NCBI GenBank assembly: GCA_944990035.1
Contig: CALYLX010000145.1
Location: 992,001-1,056,000, forward strand
Source of the DNA: Clitopilus passeckerianus
Taxonomy: Eukaryota > Basidiomycota > Agaricomycetes > Agaricales > Entolomataceae
Direction of reading: 5' to 3'
Length of the DNA: 64,000 nucleotides
Position 1 is the stretch's first letter. Each line of letters opens with the position of its first letter. The notes under the pieces are model-generated. The model saw only the letters and a list, made by a program, of their open reading frames with translations, was not told where the DNA came from and searched no databases. Below, one piece after another: positions 35,045 through 47,303 of this stretch. Both the position numbers and the translations under genes were made by a program.

Positions 35045-36855
35045 ATGAATGAAGAAAGCATCAAAGCTGTCCAAGACGTCGGTCAGCCAACCAGGTACTC
35101 AAACGAGTGTATGTCTTCTGAACGATTTCGTGTTGTCTAATACCATGACTAAACGATACCATCGCAGTCAATGACGATAGCGCCGAAATTACCTATGAAT
35201 CTTCTGACTATGTTCGATTCAGGGTCCATGCGATCTATCTGAAGGCCCACACAGAAGGACTTTCTCCTCCCGAAGGATGTTCGTTGGATGAGATTGTGCC
35301 TCTGACGGAATCAGCATCAACACTAGAAATGCTGTTCAAATTCATCTACCCAACCCATCCTCCAACGCTTGACAACCTTGAACACGGAGCGCTCAGAGAG
35401 CTCGCCGAGGCTGCAGAAAAGTATCAAGTCTTTCCAGCCATGTATGCTTGTTTTTTGCAGATGCAGTGAGTCAAATCCAAATAGAGACGGCTGTCAAGAA
35501 AATTTACAGTCTTTTAAGTGCGACTCTCCCAGCGCATGCGACCTCATTGCTCGGTTATGCCCTGAAGCATGATTATTACGAACTTGTCGATGAGACAGCA
35601 CCCCATACTCTTGACGCTACGCTCTCAGAAATCATGGATGCGGTTCCAGCTGAATTTCATAAAGCTTGGGTGAGCGAGTACTAAATGCCCACAATGATCC
35701 GAACCTGACGTATTCAAATTACGACGCAGCTCTTATACCGCAATAAGTGGTTGGGTGTGCAAAAGCGAGCGCTCTCCACTTACAATCAAAACAACTCCGA
35801 CATGTTCATCATGGCAGAGCTCGCGAAAAGCCTCGTCGCTCTTAGAAACATCATGATCGGAGGCACTCTCAATCCTCAAATCTCAACGTGGATGCAAGCC
35901 ATTGCAGCGGATATCGAGAACGTGCCAAAATTATCAGAACTAGCGATGCCATGTACAGAACGAGTACCAGCGGCCATTGAAGACGACCCGGGCGAGTCGA
36001 AAGGCTGGGTTACTGTCAAGTCCTCAGATGGTATCCACCATTACATTGACCCTGTGGTTCTGAAAGCCTGCGGAGCAGACTTGGGCCAACCCTCCGCCAA
36101 TGGCAAGATACACGTCCCGGAAAACTCCTCCATAATTACCTCGCTGTTGCGCTTCCTCCGACCCGTTCGCTGCCCGGATCTTGGACACCTCGAATTCTTG
36201 GAGTTGAAGAAACTAGCCTTCGCAGCTGAAAAGTATTCGATTTTCCAAGCCAAAGGAATCTGCCGAACCTTGATGAAGTAAGGATTCATCCTCCTTTTGA
36301 CGATTATTTGACACACTCATATTCGAATTAGGCAAACACTTCCAGAACATGCTAGTGACGTTTTTCAATATGCTGCTAAATTCCGGTATATCGACATTTT
36401 AGACGAAGCCGCCCCCCTCGTGCTACCCCCGGACACGGCCTTCGAAGATACCGTTGAAGAATTGCCTCCCTACCTCGTTATTCCCTGGGTAGTTTCTATT
36501 TTGACCTTTCTCACTTCTGGATCATTAAACGCATCTTTAGGCACAATACCACCAATCGTGGGAGGGTATATCTCAAACCGCCATAAAAAAACTAATAAAG
36601 GATGCGACAATGACCAACCTTTTCAACAGCCAGTATCGTTCTCCAGGAACCTGCGACTGTGGCAATTATTTGCTGCAAGTACATGTCCTACCCATCCTAA
36701 AAGAACTCTCCCAGGGCCCAGGCACTCTCAGAAGCCTGAATAGCCTCCATTTTGTCAATGCAAACTGTAAAACAGCCATGACCATTATTTGTCAGTGCCG
36801 GGAGGTTATCGAGAAATCCATCCGGGATATTAAACCGCTCAGCAGCTTTATGTGA
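35045..36855 (+). CDS. BTB/POZ protein with two BTB-like halves
   Basis: Exons start at MNEESIKAVQDVGQPTRY. The first intron is 35109-35167 and the last begins after PYLVIPW at about 36490. The first BTB reads ITYESSDYVRFRVHAIYLKA, HTEGLSPPEG, EIVPLTESASTLEMLFKFIY, ALRELAEAAEKYQVFPAM and LPAHATSLLGYALKHDYYEL. The second half repeats the plan: GWVTVKSSDGIHHYIDPVVL, NSSIITSLLRFLRPVRCPDL, KKLAFAAEKYSIFQAKGICR and LPEHASDVFQYAAKFRYIDI. A C-terminal segment has two close Cys (GTCDCGNYLLQV). Fungal BTB proteins of this kind are an expanded family of unknown targets; a ubiquitin-adaptor role is only inferred. Confidence 0.75.
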
Positions 36856-37336
36856 AGGTCAAGTTGCGTTTACTTCCATCATACTGGAATTCCGGTGTTA
36901 CCATACCCAACAGATTTACGTTTTTGTAATGTATAGGATAGTTTTCTATGGAATATCTAACTCTGACGAAAATAGCTTCTCTCAGAGGCTTGCGCTTACA
37001 CATGCCCGGAGGACTTACGAACGTTCGCTAGGCAACCTGTGTTCTGATCCAATCTCGTTCAGACACTCTAGTGCCGGACAAACGGCGCAGACACTATCGA
37101 ATGCCGTCGCCTTGTATATGCAGAGGGAAGCCCTCACAGGATGGTGGGCACTGAAGCCTTGACATGACGTATTGAGAATCCTTTCACACCGTTGATATGC
37201 ACGAAATTGATCATTACCTGCCAAAATACCATTGCCAAAACACGAATGGCATGTCATTGGCGGCATGCTATAATATCTGAACCATGCCCAAACCTCTCCC
37301 ATTATCGTTCCCCCCTCTCAACATTTTTTGAGGTCC
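36856..37336. other. Intergenic
   Basis: 3' flank of the BTB gene. No gene seen. Confidence 0.5.
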
Positions 37337-38374
37337 ATGATACAAGGGACCAAAACCTCGCCCTTTATGCTCTCCGGAAGTGGTCTACTGCTCATTCTGC
37401 TCCTACCACATTATGTTTATGGGATATCGGTCCGGCCCCCAAAGCCCGAGAACGGGAATGGACTCATTAACCAGCTAGGCATGACAGGCTTCGATGGCGG
37501 AACTTTCCATTTCCTCTTCCCTGCAGCCATTATCTTTTTCATTCTAGTGATCCCCTTCATCCTATGGGGCGGAGGCTTTGACCTCATGGACTGGTGGAAG
37601 CTTGGGTTCAAACTGCATAAATTGCGTACCCAATCCAATCTGGCCAGATTAACCCTTGCCTTTTCGTGTCTAACTTTCTCTCATACGCTTTGAACGTCAT
37701 CATCCTCCCTCAATCCCACAAACAAACCCTGAAAACACGTCTCGTTGTTCCCGTCACACAAGCGATGTCTGTCTTCATGAGACAGCTCAGCCTTATCGCC
37801 GTCATGATCCTCTGGTGCCTCAAGGAGCGACCCCAGTGACGGTTCAAAGGACAATATGCGTATGCATAGCAGATGGAAAGACCCAACATTCCAGAGGGGA
37901 GCTGCAGGACTATTGATTGCTTGATTGCGACCATCATCATGTTGGCCGCTGCAACCATCCAAGCCGCTGTGTCCGCCGTCTCTCACCCTACACCTTCAAT
38001 GTTCATAGCAATCGACGTCATGTAGGACTTATGTCTGATCATCTATGCCGCAATAACCGTTGCATTTTGCGCTATATACTTTTATCTTGCCCACCGATAT
38101 TACTCCGGTCAAACACCCCAGGTAGGGCAACTCTATCTCGTCGTGCTGCAGATCTGACCCTGTATTATAGGATAATCATCGTCCAGGCTACAATCGTGTT
38201 GCACCCTCGCTCATTATCCGCAGCATTTACGAAATTGCTCGCCAGGTCGTGCATGTGAAGGCGAGGTCTAATTCGATTCCCTTGCCCATCGTGGATTTTG
38301 TTGACACAACCGTAGATGTTTCAACATATGGACTAGTATTGTTCTACTCATGGATCGCTTTCGACAACGACTAG
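37337..38374 (+). pseudogene. Multi-pass membrane protein, relative of the gene at 54509, with a premature stop
   Basis: Starts MIQGTKTSPFMLSGSGLLLI, a signal-like helix. Then come FLFPAAIIFFILVIPFILWG, FVSNFLSYALNVIILPQSHK, QAMSVFMRQLSLIAVMILWC, LIATIIMLAAATIQAAVSAV, CLIIYAAITVAFCAIYFYLA and finally SLIIRSIYEIARQVVHVKAR with VDFVDTTVDVSTYGLVLFYS. The order of helices and the MRQ and YEV/YEI positions match the protein at 54509-55566. Introns starting at the GTGACG after KERPQ and ending at GCTGCAG, and another ending TATTATAG near 38171, keep frame. An in-frame TAG at 38023-38025 (after IAIDVM) breaks the protein, and the first junction (about 37600) is not resolved. Confidence 0.5.
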
Positions 38375-38568
38375 CGAGCGGAGGGTAGTTGTTAAGAGAT
38401 AGGCTGGCAATGTAAGAAGAGATCGCAGCGGCAGCAGAACATTATTACCGACTAATTTGCATCCTTATTGCCATGTTCTAAACATTCGTCGGCTTAATCG
38501 ACACTCTTTCCTGAACCTCGCATACTCTTTCTAAATTCATTTGCAAGGATATGAGAGGCATTCTGTCC

Positions 38569-40453
38569 TCATCTGGAAGAAAATTCAGAAGCGCACTCAT
38601 CAAAGAACGGCGACCTTACGTTTATCATCTGCAACCTCATGGCACCATCTCTCTGTGGCTTGTTTGAGAGGCTGTATGAAGGTTAGGTCGACATGATCCA
38701 TCCTATCCTTGTCCCGGATATGGGTCTATCCATACCAGTTTCTTTGAGCACACGTTCTCGTGATAAACGATGTACGAGACACTCACCGCATTCATGACAT
38801 CCCTAAGCAGCCATGCGTAATACAGCGCCAAGCACTCGCTCAACCTTGTCACCTCCATGGGCTCCTTTGCCTCCGAATAGGTCATGCTGTGCTTCCCGAC
38901 GTGGTAATTGCCAAACAAATCTGGGGGATTGGGTCGGAACAGCACATCGCCCAGTACCTTCAACACCTTGTCCGTCCCAAAAGCGTTTACTGTAGTGTCT
39001 ACCCTCCCAATGGCGTCGAGGACACTCTCCTTGATGAGTCCAATCGCGCCCACGCGCATCTGAGGGTACTCCTCACTTCGAGCCAGGTCGTAAAGAATTA
39101 CGAGGCGATCTTCTGAAGGACAGGAGAGCAATAAAAGTGACAGGATCCTGTACGCTTGATGTCTAGTTCTGGGATCAGGATGGGAGCTACACAAAGCAGG
39201 CAAAACTGCGAGGAGCGGATGTGTCACTGTCGATGGGAGGATAGCTCGAGGGGGCGGAGCGGCAGGAGAAAGGGCGTGTAAGAGTATGGCGAGGCCTTCG
39301 TCTAGAAAAAAGTTGGTCTGGATGCTTGAAATAAGGGGCGAGACCAGATCTTCAAGGGAGTTTGGCGTCAGGGAAGCAAGGAGATCTGGCTCGTGCGCCA
39401 GGAAAAACAGAGGTGTGGCATTGTTGGGGCGATGTCCCTGCTGGGGAGAACTTGGGAGGTCGCTATATGCGTCCTACAGAACCGGTAATTATGAAGTTTG
39501 GATTGAAGACGATAAGGCGACGTACGACAATCATCTTCGCTAAATAGTTACCAAGCTCCCACCCAGGTGGCACCGCGGAGCGAACTGTGAGCCTTGAGAA
39601 AAGTTGCTCAAAGGAGCGTTGTGCGATAGACGAGTTAAAGCACTGGTGAAGAGTCTCCACGGCGCATTCAAGTGTTTCCCTTAGAATGAACTACAAGAAA
39701 TTAGCAGGGAAACGAGAAAAATGTGGGCAATCTTACAGCAGCAGCAAGGAATTCTTCATCATTTGAGTTCTGCCTGCACCATTTCTTTGCCTCAGCGATC
39801 AAATGGGATATAGCCGGCAGTATTTCCTGCCCTTCTTCGGCCTTGCAGTTTGGACCGGCTTTGCGAAGCACCGATCGAAGGTCTTCAAACAGTGGAGCAA
39901 TAATATCAGACGCGCTGCGTTTGCGTTTATCCAGTCTTGGTACACCTGAATTGCCGTCAGCACAATTGGCGTATGTGAACCTGGAAAGACTAACTCAACG
40001 CGAATAGTTCAACAAGTAGGCGCAGTTGCTTCGAAAGAGAAGCATTTGGCTGCGCGCTTTCCTGGTCATCTTCGGAATCGTAATCCTCAAACAGCATCCC
40101 CACTCTCTCTATGGCTTCCTGTACGGCCATGACAACCTCCTTCGCTCGACATTCCTTTGCAAGCAGTAACAGAATGGCTACGGCAGCTTCATCTGTACTG
40201 GGTAACAAAGTGGGAATTGCCTCTAGAGGGTCCTACTCTGAGATCAGTCAGAGATAGATATAAGCCCGAAAGGCATTGAATCAGACAAGGTGCGATCCTG
40301 CGTTGGTCCGTGTAATCTCTTCAAGAATGGGTTGGACTGACATTCCAACGTCCACAGCTTCATGTAGACGTTTTTGATATAGGTTCGAGACCTCCTTAAG
40401 GTTCAATCATGAGAGCTATACCATCGTTCAAACGGACAGCATACGTTTTCCAT
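38569..40453 (-). CDS. Glomulin/YBP-type helical repeat protein
   Basis: Starts with a mini first exon, MEN, then EVSNLYQKRLHEAVDVGMSV, QPILEEITRTNAGSHL, DPLEAIPTLLPSTDEAAVAI, LFEDYDSEDDQESAQ, KKWCRQNSNDEEFLAAA, CAVETLHQCFNSSIAQ, and a long exon with DLVSPLISSIQTNFFLDEGL, HPLLAVLPALCSSHPDPRTR, HQAYRILSLLLLSCPSEDRL, MRVGAIGLIKESVLDAIG and LSECLALYYAWLLRDVMNA. Alpha-helical, HEAT-like pattern. The layout fits the family that includes glomulin (which binds cullin-RING ligases), plant ALF4 and yeast YAP1-binding proteins. I lean on overall pattern, so the family call is moderate. The last short exon (38640-38569) is the least certain. Confidence 0.65.
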
Positions 40454-43400
40454 GTCGCTTGGTTCGGAACAACTACAGAACTTGTGTACACCCAAACGGG
40501 TCAAGCTGGTCAAAGAATCAATAACGGCTTACATAACCACCACCATCTAATGTTGCCGGCCGAGGTTCGGCATGTGCCGGTTGATTCCCACGATTTGTCA
40601 GGAATTCTACGACAAATTTCCTTTGTCTTTCTTCCTCACTTCCTCACCAAACCTCCTGGCTCTCCCCAGAATTCTTCCTATGAGCTTAAATATCTTCAAG
40701 AATTTTTAAGCATTTTTCTGAATACACTCTGGCTTCCAGCCCTTTGCCATCATCGCCTACCGTGCTGATTTCAAGACTCCGGGTTTCAATCGAAGCAAAC
40801 GGGCTTGTGCCCCCTTTTCTCGTCGGCCTCGTCGAGGCTTGAGTTTAGATGGGTACATAGCCTGAATGCTGTATAACTTAGCCGAAGTCCCCGGTCTACT
40901 GCCTCGATTGGTTTTACCGCCATTGCGGGAATCAGTAGACTGATGTACGTTGGATATAGGATGCTTACTTCCGAGGTATGCTAGCTTTGGGAACGTCTTC
41001 GACGTACACTTTAGCTTAACTGTTGTCGAAGTGGTGCTGGGACAAACACATGGTGGACGGTTGTGGATGATGGTTCTTTTGGCCTATCTGGGCCGAAGGG
41101 AGAATACATTCCACGACTTGAAGCTAGGGGCTACGGTTTTCGGGCACTCTGCTTTGACGCGCTGCAAGCGTGTTGGGGGTCAGCTCTACCTGGCAATCCG
41201 GATGCTTGATACAGTGCTTGAACGGTTGACGGTAGTGGTGGTACCCGACTGTCCAGCACCGCAGGCGCGGGACAGTTTCGAGGAAAGCACAAACCTGATG
41301 CCAAATTAGCGCATGGTTCGGCGGATGGATATAGTCCGGATCTCTCTGGTTGGCGTCGCTGGCCTCAACTAGAGACGAAAGGGCTATGTTCTGAAGTCAG
41401 ATTGAAATGTACGGCCGAGACTATGAACGTACCATCTCCTTGGTGTCCCTGGCATCATGCGAGATTGGCGTGTTCATGTGTCGACGCTAAAAGAAATAAT
41501 AACGAAGGACTATAATAACTTGATCATCGCATTATTGCATAAATTGCTATAACAAGTCGGACATGACTACATTGCCTATTGCTTGCTATTCGTCTTCTAT
41601 CATCCGCTTCTACCTGTCGACTGTCCTGGTTGGCGGTAGGAGTAGGCGTCGTTTGGGGCTTCCGTCTCGAGCGTCGGCGCAGGGTGGTGGGGATAATGAT
41701 TGCTTAAAATGGCGCATAACATGATAAAACATATAATCTCACACCACGAGACGGGAAACATTGCCCGGGGAACACCATATTCACGGAAAACCAAACAAAT
41801 CTCATATCAGAGACGGACTATCATATCCAAAGGCACGAGACCTGCTGAATGCCCTCTTCATACCTCCTCATCCTCAACTCGTTGGGTTGGGGGTGGAGAG
41901 AGGTCGACACCAGTAGCTGCTGTCGTTCGACCGCGGGTGGTGAGGGATGTTAAAGGCTTGTTAAACGAAATTGAACTGTGCTCATACCAGAGTCAGAAAA
42001 ACATATCGACGGGACCTCAAAAATCCTTTCATTCGCCCACTCTCATCCTCGACTCGTTGGGCCGCAGGTGAGAAGAGGTCGGAACCAGTCGCTGGCTGTT
42101 GTTCGACCGTTAGGTGGTGGGGGGTCTAAAAGGCTTGAATTATAAATTCATGATCATACCACGGACACAGACCCATGACGATTACCATGTTGACGTTGAA
42201 ACTTGACGAAATATCGCTACATATTCGCTACGGTCGACTTTGCCAGTTCACACACAACGAGGACGATGGTGCATGCTGCATGATAGATTTGCTAGTGGGA
42301 AATACCCCACGAGTCGACCAGACTCAAGTTCGGACTACGAACGAGGCTAGCCAGGCCAAGGCTTATACGCCGTTACCTTCTCAGGTTTTAAAAGTCCTGA
42401 CGAAGAGCTGCATCGCGGCAAAATAAGCTATCCATGCTTGAGCTCGAGGCGGGCGGGTGGGCGAGCATTTTTCTTCAAGTCGTTGTTGATGGACGTCGGG
42501 TACAATGGCTGTGGCTCTCTATTTTTGAGATTGGGTATCTCAGAGGTTTTGGTGCCTGGCTCAGTCACCGGACGTCTTTGCCTCGGGTTTGAAGGGGGCA
42601 TGGATGGCGCAGGATTTCACCTGCACATAAATAGACGGACGGACGACAATTGAAAGGTCGTTGCAATGTTTTGATCTTCATTGTTGTGGTTCTGATCGCC
42701 GCTCCTTTGACAGATCTCATTCCGCCCTTATAGTTGGGTTTTGTTAGATGTTTGAGGGACAAATGCATACGAGGTATGATCGTCATCCTTCATGGGAATC
42801 CTTCTTTTGACCGTAACCTGCAGAGCGACACAAGCTCAAGGCTGGACGGAGGAACAATCTGAAGAGGGCATATTGGTGTTCATTTGGCCAGAGATAGAGA
42901 TTTATCATGTCACTACGTTTGCGAAACTCCGACAAACTTTTACGAAGCAACCCCCCTCTTTTTCTACTTCTGAGTCCTCCCGGTTCAGCAGACCGCCTAC
43001 GTGCCTTCCGATATGTGGCGGAATCACTGAGCCTCACCTCTGAGAATGTTACGAGATACCTAGTCGGTGATGCCTCGGGTTTCCCCCATATAACCTCCTA
43101 CTTCATGAAATGACTGGATGACCCGAAATGTCCTTTTGAAATGGAGTTTTTAGCAGGGTATATGTGGAAAACCATCAGTAGAGACTAGCAAAACGTGCTT
43201 CTACTCTGTTTCAACGGTCCACGATTGTTCACTAAATTGAAGGAACGAGCGTTTATTTGCAACTTCTGTGATGATATAAATGGATGAAGGGCTGACAATT
43301 CGTCGACCCTAAGGAGCGATCCCTAGCAATGACACCCCAGGAACTGGGTTTCCTCCTGCAGGTCGGCAGCCTGAACTTTCCCAACAAACCAGTAACTCCA

Positions 43401-44041
43401 CTTGCATTGGTATTTTGCTATGGTGGGTACTTTACTAGGTTGGCTGCCACATCTCCATAGCTAATGAAACTCAAGGTATGGGGCCTACCGGTTTTCGCAT
43501 TGGCTATGCGAATCTTCATGTACATTGCCCCACAATTGAGAATCAGTTCGTGATTTCTCAAGCAACTCCTCAGGACCCACGGCCTTCGAACACGGGCAAA
43601 GAAAGTCATGTTCTGTACCGCCATTATCTGTCTCATGCCCAACACCATCGGAACATTCAGTCTTATTGTGGAAATCTCGAGCAATTACAACGCAATCCAC
43701 TTGTTTATAGAAGAAGATTCTAATGTGCCAGCGACGATCAATATATTTTATCTCACCACAATCTCACTACAGTGATTAATGGGCAGATAAACCATCTTCA
43801 GATTGATTCAGAAAAGCCCGCAGAAGTAGAAACATTGCACTTCGCAGCTAATACTGGCTTACACACTATTCACGAGAGCAACGATTAGGAATAGGCATAG
43901 AGTCCAGGAACTCGATCTTCATACGATATGTATGAACAAATGTCAATATTAAAACATAAATCCGTCGGGCTGAATCCAGAATTTAAAGGTGGAATAATGT
44001 ACAGCATGGGAAACAGTGACGGGGTCCAAAGACTATCTGCA
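40454..44041. other. Gene-poor region with a local duplication
   Basis: About 3.6 kb. Frames at 40950-41309, 42438-42653 and 43320-43450 are open but show no family signal. It holds the tandem duplication listed at 41868-42170. No supported gene. Confidence 0.45.
41868..42170. repeat. Diverged direct duplication, about 130 bp units
   Basis: 41868-41993 and 42042-42170 align over their length. Both share TCATCCTC, then ACTCGTTGGG, AGAGGTCG, ACCAGT, GTTCGACCG, a GGTGG run, AAAGGCTTG and a TCATACCA near the end. Unit offset is about 175 bp. Function unknown. Confidence 0.65.
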
Positions 44042-46797
44042 TCAGATTAAGAGAGGGCCTCCTACAACGAACGCGACATGAACCAAAGCAAGAAGAATGG
44101 ACGTCCGTATATCGTCCACGACTGTATCTGTAATAGCAGCTCCAAGGAGGGCGACGACAATCGGCGCACGCCAGGGGCCTTCACCAGGAGTGCATATTGA
44201 CGATATCGTTGCCACCTAGTGAATCAAGATTAAGCAGACGCTCCGGTCTATCAAATGGACAAATAGTCACCTTTGCCACCAAGATACAAGATTTGGCTAG
44301 GGTCTTCCACTTTTCCCGGACCAACATCATCCCCTTACTTTTGTGACTAGGAGTAGCAGGCTCAGGTGCGTCCAGACTAAGTGGAGAGGGAGGTGTTGGA
44401 GGACCAAGTAGATTGTTCTTCTCTCCGGGGGACAACGAAGTTGGCGCAAGTTGCGGGGTGTTTTGGTCCTCTTCAGTGCGGTTTTCAAATCGCTTGGGAG
44501 AAGGTGTCATGGGATCGAGAGTATCATATGGCGGAGTATCCCTGCGCCGACGGGTGACTGTTACAAGCGAGGTCGCCCCGCCTGAACGCGGTGAATCGTC
44601 AACGACAGGGTCGAGCTGCATTGGATAACATTAGACACGAGGGGATGCTGCTAATCATTTGGGCCTAACCTTTCCGTCCTGGATAGCCAAGGCGACCCTT
44701 TCACATGAAGGCCGTGATGATGGTAGCACACTAAGCAAGCTTTCTAGAAGAATGAGGTATGCTCTCGGTAGCCGTCGCGCTTGGAATGACTTTGCCATGG
44801 GTGTGCTGGGTTTAAACCTGTCGTGCCGAAAGTTAAGAACAGTAAGGCGACTACTCTGAAAGAAATGCACCCAGGATAAGCTAGAACCTCTTTCTCCAAC
44901 CTGTCCATCTTGTCGCCTTCTCGGTCAGTACTTATCGGTTGGCCATTTGCGTCACCTTCTGCGGCATATCGATATGGTAGCTTGAAAAACAACAACTTGT
45001 GCAAAATCATTCCAAGAGACCACATGTCTGATTTGGAGTCGACCTGGCCGAGACAACCAGTCACCGGGGAAGGAAGAGATTCTGGCGAAGTATATTCGAG
45101 CCTGAGCGATCGAACCAATGAGTCTCTTGGGAGTTATGGTAAATAGGATGCACATACGTTCCCGTATTCCCGCTTCTGTTTAACGGACTACGTAACATGT
45201 CTCGAGAGGTACCAAAGTCGGACAACATTGCTCTGGGCCTGAGGAAAGGGTCATTATGCAAGATTCGAAGACACAGGAATGAATCACTTGCGTCAGTTGC
45301 CCTTCATCCCAGGTCAGCAAAACATTCCCCGGTTTCAGGTCTAGGTGGAGGATAGATTTATTGTGCTTCAAATCCGTCATCAGCACCCAGTAGTTGCCAT
45401 ATTCGGTAAGAAGTATTCACCAAGAACCTCAAGCCCTCCACGACATCAGCAAACAGACTCTTCACCTCAACTGCACTCAGGAGATGAATAGCTTTCAGTG
45501 TCCGGTTCCTCCGCCCTCTTGCACCCTCCATCACTCTCCGCAGTCTGTCCTTTTCTTCTGGACTGGCGCGTTGGTAAGCTCTGAAAGCTCGGATCCGGGC
45601 GGAACGAGACTGAGTCTCGAATGACGGAATTTCTTCCTCCAGCGTTGCCACAGGTGATGAAGATGAAAGATGAGAGTCCTGCTCCAGTGTGAACAGGGAT
45701 TGTCCAAGAGGATCGACATGTATGTGTTGCACTGGCCGGCCAAGTCGAACGTCAATGAAGTCGTCCAGACTGGTGATAGTCGGTGAGCGGCGACAAATGA
45801 TGTCATATCGAGGGAATCAATCTACCTTCCGCCCTCGGCCCATTGCATGAGAACACTGGCTGGCGTGTTAGTTTTGTGCGACCAACGTTGTAGGCTACTC
45901 ACTGTAGGGTTGGCACCCGAGGCCCAAAGTTTGAGAACTGGCACGATTCCAGCCAGGCATGACTGAAAGACAATTAGCCCTTCATTGTGTTGATGCTACT
46001 GCGAAGTACACGAACTGATATGTGACGATATTTGGATGGTGCAAACGTTCCAACAGCCGGACCTGGTCCAATCTGGGTGTTAGCAAGACCGCATTGCGAA
46101 TACCAGGCAGGCTCACCTCTTTCAATATATTTAGCAAATATGTTTGAGATTCGCCAACAGCAATCTTCTTGACAGCAAAGTAGCCTGGAGGGTAGGCGTC
46201 AGGGCTGGCTAGGACAGGAGATGCGCAACTTCTTACCCAGAGGGTTACCATCAAGAACATGCTATAGACGAGGAATGCAATGTTAGCCTGGCAGAACACT
46301 ATCAAGGGGGCAAAGAGCTACGAGAAACCCACCTGACATAGAAACACAGAACCATTGGCTCCCATGCCTAACCTGTACTCCTCCTGAAAGAACGCTTTGA
46401 AATAGCCTTCCGCCATCTTTTCTGACGGAAAGGTTTGATGCGGCTCATTTGTGGGCTCTGGCGTCGATGTTGAAGGCGAAGACGACTCATTGGCTACATT
46501 CAAAAGTTTGAAGTAATCCGAAGCCCTTGAGTGGTAGGCGGGGTCCTTGACATGCAGTTCATGGGTGTCTGATTCTGGTTCGAAGTCATCTGGAAGAACC
46601 TGCTTGCAGTAAGGACAAGCATGCCGGAGTCGCTCTGGAAAGTTATTTGAGGGCCGGATGGCGAGGGCATGAGAAGTGGCGTGATAAAGAACGACCTGGT
46701 TCGAGGAGTGGAGAACAGGCTGCCAGTCTGGGTCTGTTGGAACCAGGGCCATCGCAGCCGAGCCTGGCGAAGGCGGGGGTGTTTGATCGTAGCTCAT
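44042..46797 (-). CDS. IKS1: IKS1-type serine/threonine protein kinase
   Basis: The N-terminus carries the IKS start: ALVPTDPDWQPVLHSSNQVV, then RHACPYCKQVLPDDF and SDYFKLLNV, EGYFKAFFQEEYRLGMGANG. Kinase motifs: Gly loop GMGANGSVFL, GYFAVKKIAVGES (Lys), LLERLHHPNIVTYQ, catalytic ILHLDLKPGNVLL, LSDFGTSRD (DFG), then GTLEYTSPESL in the APE position, and SDMWSLGMILHKLLFF. A long insert lies between HVLMQWAEGG and the catalytic loop, as is usual for IKS kinases. Splicing 44270-44216 yields a hydrophobic C-terminal tail, RAPIVVALLGAAITDTVVDD and LLALVHVAFVVGGPLLI, i.e. membrane helices as in the family. The substrate is unknown. The N-terminus could extend upstream to 46881. Confidence 0.88.
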
Positions 46798-47258
46798 ACG
46801 AAGCTCTTCAAAGCTAGGCACTTGCTTATTCGTCAATCGTGAATGCGTTCGTGTCCTAGGAGTTGGTAATGAACGGTCGTCCTATTGATGTGGTGAGCAC
46901 TCAGCGCGAATTTGAATACCTCAACGCCTTTTGGAATATATGAGTTCTTAGTTAGGCTATACGACGCCGTCGCCAGCCGCAGCCTCGAGGTGAACCAAAT
47001 GACCCCACCAGAGTAGACCAAAGTCTGCACATGAGCGAGGTCACGCTGAACGATTAGGGCACAGCCACAGCGTAGACTGTGTTTCTGCCAAGACTGCTTC
47101 CGATGCCGATGAAATCACTCAAAGGGTGTAGGTTTGATAAACATAACGAGTCATATATTCTTCAATACAGTAGCTATTTATCCACAGCGAAGTAAAAGTC
47201 AATTAAGAAAGCGGAGTAGGCACTACATTCAAATCTTGAACAGCGTCCGTAGTCTCCT
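46798..47258. other. Spacer joining the kinase promoter to the repeat array
   Basis: Bases 46880-47150 resemble 49780-50050 (both have TTGATGTGGTGAG, then a GCCTCG..ACCA.ATGACCCCA segment). The edge of the tandem array therefore reaches into the region upstream of the kinase. No gene seen. Confidence 0.55.
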
Positions 47259-47303
47259 TCAATGTCCTAATAAACCAAAGCACAAACTGCCTAGAGTAGG
47301 CGA

